Origin: Dehalococcoidia bacterium
GTDB taxonomy: Bacteria > Chloroflexota > Dehalococcoidia > Dehalococcoidales > RBG-16-60-22
Length of the DNA: 47,669 nt
NCBI GenBank assembly: GCA_003141235.1
Contig: PLLL01000069.1
Span: 8,734 to 56,402 of the forward strand
Direction of reading: 5' to 3'
The translations under genes and the position numbers were made by a program. This document shows positions 16,879-24,280 of this stretch, piece by piece. Below the pieces are notes generated by a model. It did not search any database and was not told the DNA's origin. It saw nothing but the letters and a program-made list of their open reading frames with translations. The stretch's first letter is position 1. Every line of letters begins with the position of its first letter.

Positions 16879-18600
16879 GTGAAACTAATGAAAATGGCAA
16901 CCACAATCATGATTCTTTGCGCAGTTCTGTTTCTATCCGTGAGCTGCTCTTCCAAAGCGACTACCACGGTTAAGACACAGAATGTTACGGTCACAAAAGG
17001 AAGTATTTCCGTAGCCATCACCGGCACTGGCAATTTGGCTTTATCCCGCACTGAAAGTCTGGCTTTTGAAATGGCGGGATATGTTGAATCAGTCCTGGTG
17101 AGTGCAGGCGATTCTATCACGAAGGGGCAGAATCTGGCTACGCTGGATACTTCGGAATGGCAAACACAGCTGAAAACCCTGCAAAAAGCGCTGGTAACAG
17201 CGCAGCGTAATCAGACTACTAAGGAAAAGGCTCTTACCACGGCTGAAAAAGCGGTGATTACCAAGGAAAGCGCCGTAACCACTGCCGAGCGCCAGGTTAC
17301 CGCCAAGGGATATTTGGTGCAGCAGGCACAGCTTAATGTAACGTCAGCCAATGATACTCTTTACCAGATAGCAGTCGTGAAAAAAGCCCAGGACGAAATA
17401 GATAACGCTGAATATACTATAAAGTTTGCTACAAACGTGCTGGGGGGTGCGCTAGGGGGAGGACTAACCGGTGATACCGCCTATTGGACCCAGTTGAAAG
17501 CCCTTGCCGAGACAGAACTCATTCAAGCTAAGGCGGATCTGGCAGACATTTTAAGTGGCTACAACCTCACGGTTTCGACAGATGTGGCCCTGCAGGTAGC
17601 TAAAGACCAGCTGGCGGTGACGAAGAGCCAGATGGACCTCGAAGATGCCCAGATAGCGGTAGACACTGCCAAATTGGCTGTTACTGATGCCCAGTTGTCG
17701 GTAGACGATGCCAACTCCTCCGTGACAGACGCCAAACTGGATTTAGAGGATGCAAAAACCGCTGTGGCTGACGCTCAGAGCGCCTTAGATGATGCGAAAG
17801 GCCTCAGCCCGGTTATTACCGCTCCTTTCGACGGCTTTATCAGTAAAGTCAACGTGACCGGAGGAGCCGAAGTATATAAGGGCACAATAGCCATGGTAAT
17901 TGCCGACCCCGACCAGTTTTCGGCGAAGATATCGGTCACCGAAGATGATATCTCCTCTGTCAAACTGGGGTCGGACGCAACGGTTACTGTAACTGCTTTA
18001 TCCGATAGCTTCCCCGCCAAAGTAACTGTGATTTCACCTACGGCTACGATTTCTTCAGGTGTGGTCAGTTACTCAGTCACCGTGAACATAACCTCACTCA
18101 AGCCTATTACCACCACAACTACTACCAGTCAATTGCCGGCATCGGCTAATAGAACAATGCCCTCCGGGCTGCCGTCTGGTAATTTTACAATGCCTACGGC
18201 CGTTCCCCAAACTACTGCGTCAACGACTGCAACCGCCACCAGTACAGCTAACGTAACGCTGAAGGATGGTTTGTCGGCGACGGTTGAAATAGTCTCGCAA
18301 CAAAAAGACAATATCCTCATAATCCTCAGTAAGGCTATCACGAGTAAGAGCGGGGTAAGTACGGTCCAGGTAGTTACTACGGGTACCGCTACCGAGACAC
18401 GCACCATCACCACCGGCATCACCGATGGCACCTATACCGAGATAACCTCGGGGTTGACTGAAGGGGAACAGGTTGTTATTAAATCCAGCACCACTTCATC
18501 CAGTTCTTCTTCCAGTACTATGACAGTCAGTTCGCAGATGCAGCTGCAATCTTTAAGCGGTGGAATGCCGAGCGGCGGGCCGCCCGGAGGAGGGTTCTAA
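16879..18600 (+). CDS. MacA/HlyD-like periplasmic adaptor lipoprotein
   Basis: Adaptor subunit of a MacB-type efflux complex, 573 residues. Lipobox-like LSVSC lies near residue 24. A lipoyl-like half (AGYVESVLVSAGDSITKGQ) is followed by an unusually long, repetitive hairpin coiled coil (about 90-305; repeats such as LAVTDAQLSVDDANSSVTDA), the second lipoyl half (VITAPFDGFISKVNV) and beta-barrel domains (FSAKISVTEDDISSVKLGSD). It also has a Thr-rich insert and the tail GGMPSGGPPGGGF. The GTG start follows GAGGTGAAA. With no outer-membrane factor visible it may act in a monoderm-like envelope. Confidence 0.88.
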   Translation: MKLMKMATTIMILCAVLFLSVSCSSKATTTVKTQNVTVTKGSISVAITGTGNLALSRTESLAFEMAGYVESVLVSAGDSITKGQNLATLDTSEWQTQLKTLQKALVTAQRNQTTKEKALTTAEKAVITKESAVTTAERQVTAKGYLVQQAQLNVTSANDTLYQIAVVKKAQDEIDNAEYTIKFATNVLGGALGGGLTGDTAYWTQLKALAETELIQAKADLADILSGYNLTVSTDVALQVAKDQLAVTKSQMDLEDAQIAVDTAKLAVTDAQLSVDDANSSVTDAKLDLEDAKTAVADAQSALDDAKGLSPVITAPFDGFISKVNVTGGAEVYKGTIAMVIADPDQFSAKISVTEDDISSVKLGSDATVTVTALSDSFPAKVTVISPTATISSGVVSYSVTVNITSLKPITTTTTTSQLPASANRTMPSGLPSGNFTMPTAVPQTTASTTATATSTANVTLKDGLSATVEIVSQQKDNILIILSKAITSKSGVSTVQVVTTGTATETRTITTGITDGTYTEITSGLTEGEQVVIKSSTTSSSSSSSTMTVSSQMQLQSLSGGMPSGGPPGGGF

Positions 18601-18601
18601 A

Positions 18602-19270
18602 ATGATACAGCTGCAAAATATCATTAAATCCTATCCTATGGGCAAAAGGGAACTGACCGTGCTGCAGGGCGTTAATCTCAACATCGAAAAGGGAGAAATG
18701 GTGGCCATCATGGGGCCCTCCGGCTCAGGCAAGAGCACCCTCCTTAACCTTATCGGTTTGCTGGATAAGCCCACCTCCGGCAGCTATTTGCTGGAAGGTA
18801 AAGAAGTCGGTCAACTCGGTGGCCGGGAGCTGTCTAAAGTACGCGCACAGAAGATAGGTTTTATCTTCCAGAGTTTTAATCTGCTGTCCTATCTTTCGGC
18901 CATCGATAATGTTGAACTGGGACAGGAATATGCCGGCCAAGACAATATTCAGGCGGCTAAAGACGCTTTGATTAAGCTAGGACTGGAAGACCGTATCCAC
19001 CACCGGCCTAACGAGCTTTCAGGGGGTGAACAGCAGAGGGTAGCCGTGGCCCGGGCCCTGGCCAAAGACCCGCCTATCATTATTGCCGATGAGCCGACGG
19101 GAAACCTGGACAGCAAGGCCAGCAAAGAAATAATGAATGTTCTGAGTAACCTGCATAACGAGCGAAATATTACGCTGATAATGGTTACTCACGACCCTAA
19201 TATTGCCCGTTATTGCCAGCGCATTATTCATATTGAGGACGGGCAGATACTAAGCGAGGAAAAGTTATGA
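18602..19270 (+). CDS. MacB/LolD-type ABC transporter ATP-binding protein
   Basis: A 222-residue ATPase. Walker A is [12 protein letters not shown], the Q-loop is in FIFQSFNLL, the signature is [16 protein letters not shown], Walker B is [12 protein letters not shown] and the switch His is in IMVTHDPN. The ORF track starts 42 nt upstream, but the ATG at 18602, directly after the adaptor stop and behind GGAGGAGGG, is correct. Its stop overlaps the permease ATG. It powers the MacB-like exporter. Confidence 0.95.
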   Translation: MIQLQNIIKSYPMGKRELTVLQGVNLNIEKGEMVAIMGPSGSGKSTLLNLIGLLDKPTSGSYLLEGKEVGQLGGRELSKVRAQKIGFIFQSFNLLSYLSAIDNVELGQEYAGQDNIQAAKDALIKLGLEDRIHHRPNELSGGEQQRVAVARALAKDPPIIIADEPTGNLDSKASKEIMNVLSNLHNERNITLIMVTHDPNIARYCQRIIHIEDGQILSEEKL

Positions 19271-20505
19271 AAAGAAAGTTCCTTCGTCCGCTGTTTACTG
19301 CCTGGGTTACTATGATAACGCACAAGCTAAGAAGCTTTTTAACGATTCTGGGCGTCGTTATCGGCGTCGCCGCCGTCATTATCTTAATGTCGGTCGGTAA
19401 AGGGACGACGGCGAGTATCATCAGTAGTATCAGCAGCCTGGGCACGAATCTGGTCTATGTCCAGCCGGGTTCAACCACGTCGGGGGGAGTCAGGTCGGGC
19501 TTCGGCTCGGCCAGCACTTTAACCCTGGAAGATGCCAAAGCTATTGCCAATGAAATTTCGAATATCACGGCGGTCGCTCCTTATGCTACCTCGAACGCGC
19601 AGGTCATTTTCGGCAGCAATAATATGAATGTCAGGATTACCGGCGTGACGATAGAATACCAGGAGGTGTTAAACATCGTCGTGACCGAGGGTGATTTTTT
19701 CACTCAATACCAGTATGACACCAAGGCGAAGGTAGCGCTTCTCGGATCCCAAGTCGCCAGCACGCTTTTCGGTACGGATGACCCCGTCGGACAGAAAATA
19801 AAAATGAGTAATACCGTTTTTACTGTTATCGGCCTTTTGGAGAGTAAAGGGTCATCCATGATGAATTCAACCGATCAGACTATCTTAATCCCTTTAACTA
19901 CCTTGCAGGGGATGATGTCGAGTTCGGTTACTGCCACGGGTCAACACACCATCAATTCCATAGACGTGCTGGTTACCGATAAAGATCAGATGAGTACGGT
20001 AAAAGACGATATCACCGCTTTATTGCAGACCCGTCATAAAATCGCCTTAGGTGCTGATAACGACTTTTCCGTGAGCTCCTCGGATGAACTCATCAGCACC
20101 ATCTCCTCGTCAACGGAAAGTATGACTATGTTGCTGGGAGCCATCGCCGGTATTTCTCTTCTCGTGGGCGGTATCGGCGTGATGAATATCATGCTGGTAT
20201 CCGTCATGGAGAGACGCAGAGAAATCGGCATCCGTAAAGCCCTGGGCGCCCAGGAATCGGCTATCTGGATTCAGTTCCTGATTGATTCGGCGCTGCTGAC
20301 TTTTGCCGGCGGTATCATCGGGGTCGCCATAGGCTGGGGAGGCTCGTACCTGGTTAATTATATGGGATGGTATACGACCGTCGTCACGACGAATGTCATA
20401 ATCCTGGCGGTATCAGTCTCGGTTGGTATCGGCCTTTTCTTTGGCACTTACCCCGCCTGGAGCGCCTCCCGGCTTAACCCCATCGAAGCGCTCAGGTCTG
20501 AATAA
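19267..20505 (+). CDS. MacB-like ABC transporter permease
   Basis: A 412-residue permease of the MacB/FtsX superfamily. It has a TM1 region (HKLRSFLTILGVVIGVAAVIILMSVGKG), a MacB periplasmic core domain of about 220 residues, and three C-terminal helices including LLVGGIGVMNIMLVSVMERRREIGIRKALGA. It works with the adjacent ATPase and adaptor to move a substrate such as a peptide, lipid or drug outward; the substrate is unknown. The ATGA overlap couples it to the ATPase. Confidence 0.94.
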   Translation: MKRKFLRPLFTAWVTMITHKLRSFLTILGVVIGVAAVIILMSVGKGTTASIISSISSLGTNLVYVQPGSTTSGGVRSGFGSASTLTLEDAKAIANEISNITAVAPYATSNAQVIFGSNNMNVRITGVTIEYQEVLNIVVTEGDFFTQYQYDTKAKVALLGSQVASTLFGTDDPVGQKIKMSNTVFTVIGLLESKGSSMMNSTDQTILIPLTTLQGMMSSSVTATGQHTINSIDVLVTDKDQMSTVKDDITALLQTRHKIALGADNDFSVSSSDELISTISSSTESMTMLLGAIAGISLLVGGIGVMNIMLVSVMERRREIGIRKALGAQESAIWIQFLIDSALLTFAGGIIGVAIGWGGSYLVNYMGWYTTVVTTNVIILAVSVSVGIGLFFGTYPAWSASRLNPIEALRSE

Positions 20506-20537
20506 TAAATATGCTAACAGTTGGATAACGAAATCTC

Positions 20538-20558
20538 GGGAGTGAAAAACTCCCTTTA
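20538..20558 (+). terminator. Terminator hairpin after the MacB-like permease
   Basis: GGGAGT, loop GAAAA, ACTCCC, then TTTATA, 33 nt beyond the permease stop. The stem is short, but the GC content and the position support termination. Confidence 0.55.
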
Positions 20559-20573
20559 TATAACCCAAAGAAT

Positions 20574-20605
20574 GCTGGCCTCCTTTTTCAGAGAAGGAGG
20601 CCAGC
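20574..20605. terminator. Perfect 12-bp hairpin between convergent genes
   Basis: GCTGGCCTCCTT (20574-20585) pairs fully with AAGGAGGCCAGC (20594-20605) across an 8-nt loop. It sits between convergent operons, so it can stop transcription from both sides. U-runs are poor, so the mechanism is uncertain. Confidence 0.6.
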
Positions 20606-20631
20606 GCAATTTCCAATATACCTTTTAGATT

Positions 20632-22029
20632 CTATTTCTTGTCAGGCATCGGGAAACCCTGGGCTTTCAGTGCCTTTTGCAGGGCTTTATAATCTACTTT
20701 TCTTGGTTCAATCTTGTTCTTAACCGCAATAGCAGCGGCTGTGCCGGCGGCCTGGCCTGTCGCGACGCAGTGGGGGATAAGGTTGGCCATATTATTGGCG
20801 AATGCGTCGGATGAGAAGCTGCGTCCGGCGGTAAGAAAGCCGTCGACTTCCTTGGGAACCAGGGCGCGGTAAGGGAAGCATGAGGCGGAAGGTCCTTGTC
20901 CCGGGGGACCCATACGGCGGAACATAACCACGGTGTCTTCATGAACCTTCGGAGACATTAAATCATCTTTAGTGATGAAATATTCACCGGTAAGACGCCG
21001 TCCACCGCGTGTGCCGAGCTGTGAGGCAGTGTCCATGATCCAGGCTTTTTCATAGCCGGGCATATTGGCTTTAACGAATTTTAACCAGATGCGCATTGCC
21101 TTCCTCATGTTCACTTCCACCCAGGTCAAGTCATCGACATTGGAGGTACTGCGGTTTTGAATCCAGTTGTTGACCCAAACAACATCAGGGCGAGGCGTTG
21201 CTTGCGGGACGAGATGATAGGGGTTCATCGTGCCGGGTTTTAATGCCGCTTTAAATTCTTCGCTCCAGATGCCGTCCATTTTCTCTTTCAGTACTTTATG
21301 TTTCTCTGGATTATCCATTCGCCATGTATTGAACTTTACAACGTCTACACCGGCTACGCGGAAGACCAGCGCAAGTGCCGAGCTGCGGAGGTTATCCCCT
21401 TTGGATTCATCAAAAGCCGCGCCGGCGGAGGGGAACAGGTCGCCATCGCCGGTAGTGTCGATAATTACCTTGCCTAAAATGGCCTGGCGGCCGGATTTAC
21501 TTTCAAACGCGATGCCTTTGACTTTATTCTTATCGACGATAGCGCGGGCGGCCCAGGAATGCAGCAGCAGTTTGACCCCGGCTTCTTCGATGAGGTCATT
21601 CAGCACGCACTTGAGCATTTCCTGGTCGAAATAGACGGAATATCTCATTTCGCCGCCGATCATGCCAAAGGTGCGCATCGCCCAGTCCTTAATGATTTTT
21701 GGGTCTTTAGAGCCGACTTCTTCTTTTTTAGGATGCAGACAGCCATCCAGAGGTTCACACCTGTCTACCCACTCCTGGCAGACACCTAACAGTTTCCAGG
21801 GTTCGATGCCGGCAAATACCTGCGGTACCATTAGTACCTGCCCACCTGTCGCCATGCCGCCCAGGTGACCGTACCTTTCTACCAGGATTGTCTTGGCCCC
21901 GCTCCTGGCGGCTGACAGCGCAGCACCGATACCACCCGGACCGCCGCCTACCACGACTACATCCGCTTCGTGGTAAATTTTAATATCCTGGCCTGGTTCG
22001 CTATAAGTCTTGTTTGCCTTTGTTGCCAT
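20632..22029 (-). CDS. FAD-dependent oxidoreductase (FAD_oxidored/HdrA-like Rossmann type)
   Basis: A 465-residue flavoprotein. The N-terminal dinucleotide fold is VVVGGGPGGIGAALSAARSG, followed by LVERYGHLGGMATGG, a pattern of the FAD-dependent oxidoreductase group related to HdrA-type and succinate-dehydrogenase-like proteins. A second FAD-contact motif is VIIDTTGDGDLFPSAGAAF. No cysteine cluster is present, so this is not a full HdrA. The C-terminus GFLTAGRSFSSDAFANNM closes the FAD domain. Its substrate is unknown. The start has AAGGAGATG upstream. It is monocistronic and convergent with the MacAB operon. Confidence 0.88.
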   Translation of the reverse strand: MATKANKTYSEPGQDIKIYHEADVVVVGGGPGGIGAALSAARSGAKTILVERYGHLGGMATGGQVLMVPQVFAGIEPWKLLGVCQEWVDRCEPLDGCLHPKKEEVGSKDPKIIKDWAMRTFGMIGGEMRYSVYFDQEMLKCVLNDLIEEAGVKLLLHSWAARAIVDKNKVKGIAFESKSGRQAILGKVIIDTTGDGDLFPSAGAAFDESKGDNLRSSALALVFRVAGVDVVKFNTWRMDNPEKHKVLKEKMDGIWSEEFKAALKPGTMNPYHLVPQATPRPDVVWVNNWIQNRSTSNVDDLTWVEVNMRKAMRIWLKFVKANMPGYEKAWIMDTASQLGTRGGRRLTGEYFITKDDLMSPKVHEDTVVMFRRMGPPGQGPSASCFPYRALVPKEVDGFLTAGRSFSSDAFANNMANLIPHCVATGQAAGTAAAIAVKNKIEPRKVDYKALQKALKAQGFPMPDKK

Positions 22030-22374
22030 ACTTCACATCTCCTTAAGAATTAATAGTGTGCGAATTAATTCTTTGGGTATTATAATCTATTATCGGTTAT
22101 ATTCTCAAGTAAATATGAAATAATATTTTAAAATGTGAACCGTAATATCAATTAAGATACTAAATAGCTTGAAGTCTCGACTAACTGATACATATCAGCT
22201 ATATACGCTATGGTGTTCCCAACGGGGGTTTTAGCTTAGTCAGATGTTATTTATTTGATCGCATAAATATAAAAATGGAAGAATATCATTATCCGGAGTA
22301 TTGACGATAGCTTAATATGCAGTATGAGGAAATGGCAAAAATAACTATCTGACCCTAAAAAACTGGTCCAGTTA
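22030..22374. other. Intergenic, AT-rich, nothing identified
   Basis: 345 nt without an ORF that has a ribosome site, and no strong hairpin. It holds the promoter of the FAD oxidoreductase gene and the downstream end of the small-gene cluster, but no element could be fixed. Confidence 0.4.
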
Positions 22375-22548
22375 TTACGTGATAATGCTTACGACTGGAC
22401 TATGCATTTTTGCCCTGCGAATGGTTATACGTGTCTTCTCTTCTTCTCTTAGTTTTTCAAAATCTCTTGTGGCGCCGCACTTTTTGCAGTGACCTACCAA
22501 ATAATCTCCGATTATCCACCAATGAACACAACTGGAGTCTATAATCAT
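22375..22548 (-). CDS. 57-residue zinc-finger-like small protein (absent from ORF track)
   Basis: The protein begins MIIDSSCVHWWIIGDYLVGH and continues CKKCGATRDFEKLREEEK. A C-x-H-W-W element followed by H-C-x2-C-G makes a compact zinc-binding knuckle, and a basic helix (RITIRRAKMH) follows. GGAGG (22557-22553) stands 4 nt before the ATG. It is too short for the track cutoff. The motif pattern (CxHxW then GxCxxCG) resembles small DNA- or RNA-binding zinc proteins. Function is not known. Confidence 0.72.
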   Translation of the reverse strand: MIIDSSCVHWWIIGDYLVGHCKKCGATRDFEKLREEEKTRITIRRAKMHSPVVSIIT

Positions 22549-22623
22549 AATACCTCCGTTTCATTTCCGGGTAATGGACATGTTATGGATTGTGCCTGTG
22601 TGCCTTGCCAATCATATCTATGC

Positions 22624-22755
22624 CTAACGAACTGGCGAATATAAGCCGCTAATCAATTTTTCCTGTTCTTTAAAATCAAAAATATTCCGGCGAATCCGGG
22701 CTTTCTCTCTGCGAATAAATATTTTCCTTGATCTTGATAAAACATTCGTATTCAT
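22624..22755 (-). CDS. 43-residue basic small protein (absent from ORF track)
   Basis: The reading frame starts MNTNVLSRSRKIFIRREKAR, continues IRRNIFDFKEQEKLISGLYS and ends PVR. It is strongly basic and probably one or two helices. TAGGAGGT gives a textbook ribosome site 6 nt before the ATG. It lies 75 nt upstream of the 57-residue zinc-finger gene on the same strand. No family is recognised. A nucleic-acid-binding role is a guess from charge. Confidence 0.6.
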   Translation of the reverse strand: MNTNVLSRSRKIFIRREKARIRRNIFDFKEQEKLISGLYSPVR

Positions 22756-22907
22756 CTTCTACCTCCTATAAAAAGAATAAGGGAAATACCTCTAACTGTA
22801 TCTCACCAATTATCCTGGAGGGCAGACAATATAAAACAATTATTCACATTGCCTGCCCTTCCAGGGATATTTCATTTTATATGCAACACTGGCTATACGC
22901 AGAAGGT

Positions 22908-23096
22908 CTAGTACCGTGACGCGTAGCTGTTGCTGCCGTTGTCGGAACGCTGCGCTTTATTGGTTCGGCGGCATGAGGAACAACGCTTAGGCTCATTGGT
23001 AAAGCCTTTAGTCTGGTAGAATTCTTGTTCCCCGGCGGTGAAAGTGAAGGTAGTCTTGCAATCGGAACACTGGATAGACTTGTCCTGAAAACTCAT
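22908..23096 (-). CDS. Zinc-ribbon protein (probable zinc-ribbon domain family)
   Basis: A 62-residue protein. CSDCKTTFTFTAGEQEFY and KRCSSCRR supply two CxxC pairs about 30 residues apart, the layout of the short probable zinc-ribbon family whose members have the F-T-x-G-E-Q-x-F-Y core. The C-terminus is Ser/Asn/Arg-rich. GAGGAG precedes the ATG. It is the first of three small minus-strand genes. Its precise role is unknown. Confidence 0.85.
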   Translation of the reverse strand: MSFQDKSIQCSDCKTTFTFTAGEQEFYQTKGFTNEPKRCSSCRRTNKAQRSDNGSNSYASRY

Positions 23097-23269
23097 TGGA
23101 TGATCTCCTCTCTTCTAAGTTTTAGTTAGAGCTCGGGTCATCCAATACTTGATATAAATCTAAAGGGATTCTAAGAAGCAGATAACAACCTAAACCGGAA
23201 CTATACATAAAGTATATCTTTAAATGAATCCATTTGTCAAATTGACCCACTACCAAACGCTTATGTCCC

Positions 23270-23298
23270 TTGACTTATTGCGGCAGTTAGCCTAATAT
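23270..23298 (+). promoter_or_regulatory. Promoter of the coiled-coil membrane protein gene
   Basis: TTGACT (23270-23275) and TAATAT (23293-23298) with a 17-nt spacer, giving a 5' leader of about 115 nt before the ATG at 23421. Confidence 0.55.
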
Positions 23299-23420
23299 AA
23301 CGCGAGTTAGGTCAGGGGTGCTTTGGCAGTGGCTATCGCTCTTGGCGTAAATATCTTTGTCGAAAACTTATATGCTATACTTTACCTGTCTGGATAATAA
23401 CGTAATTGAAGGAGGCTACA

Positions 23421-24152
23421 ATGAAAGCACTGTCTAAGGGATTATTTTATTTATCGATTTTACTGATAATCTACGGTATTGTCGCTGCCCTTTACGGAAT
23501 TAATCTGTTCATAGAATCTCCAAAATATGCTGAAGCCGCTATACTCGGAGGTCTTGGTCTCGTTATATTAATTGCCAGATTTGAAATAACGTCAGACAGG
23601 CAAAACAAAAGCGTGACGGCACTCACAGCGAATGCAGAGGAGATTCAATTAAGAGTCGAGCAACTTCAATCAGAGGTTGGTCGGATTCAAACGGGAATCG
23701 TAGACACTAGATCAAATGTTGAAAAACTCCAGACGAGCGTTGGCGAACTTCAATCGAATGGCAAGTCGCTTCAAGCTAAAGCCGCAGCACTTGAATCAGG
23801 TGTTCAGATATATCAAACAAGAGTCATTGCGCTTGAACCGGGTGTTGAGACACTACAAGCCAGAGCCATTGCGCTTGAATCAGGTGTTGAAACACTCCAA
23901 ACGAAAGTAGTGGGACTTGAAGCTAATGTTGACGGGCTTAATCGCGGCTTTGGCGAGATTCATGGTGACTTTGGCGGTCTTCATGAGGATTTTGGGTCAC
24001 TTCATGGGAACGTTGGTGGTCTTCATGGAGAGTTTGGAACTGTTCACAAGAATTTAGGAGAGCTTCACAGAGACGTCGGAGAAATTCGTAAGGACGTCGT
24101 AGGAGTCCAGGAAGATATACGGGAAATTCTAGAGAAGCTACAGGCTGAATAG
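23421..24152 (+). CDS. Membrane-anchored coiled-coil protein with His/Gly heptad repeats
   Basis: A 243-residue protein. The ORF track begins at a TTG (23406), but AAGGAGG (23408-23414) points to the ATG at 23421. Two N-terminal membrane helices (GLFYLSILLIIYGIVAALYGI and YAEAAILGGLGLVILIA) precede a coiled coil of about 170 residues. Inside it are 14-residue units like VETLQARAIALESG, then a run of strict 7-residue repeats such as GGLHEDF, GSLHGNV, GGLHGEF, GTVHKNL and GELHRDV. No family is known. The spaced histidines on one face could bind metal or pack a trimeric coil. Confidence 0.75.
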   Translation: MKALSKGLFYLSILLIIYGIVAALYGINLFIESPKYAEAAILGGLGLVILIARFEITSDRQNKSVTALTANAEEIQLRVEQLQSEVGRIQTGIVDTRSNVEKLQTSVGELQSNGKSLQAKAAALESGVQIYQTRVIALEPGVETLQARAIALESGVETLQTKVVGLEANVDGLNRGFGEIHGDFGGLHEDFGSLHGNVGGLHGEFGTVHKNLGELHRDVGEIRKDVVGVQEDIREILEKLQAE

Positions 24153-24280
24153 ACCTGGCACGGCAGTAAACAAAGCGTAGGGAAAGAATAAAGTAAAGAT
24201 AAGAAGGTAATCGTACCGGATATTCAGGTACTCCCGGCGGAGTGCAATCCCCAAAGTTGGGTTATTCAATAAACAAGACT

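Noticed and set aside
20574-20605. Insertion-sequence terminal inverted repeat
   Set aside because: A single hairpin with an 8-nt loop between convergent genes, no transposase and no target duplication; a terminator fits better.
22728-22919. 63-codon plus-strand ORF
   Set aside because: It overlaps the start and ribosome site of the better supported minus-strand 43-residue gene and has no ribosome site of its own.
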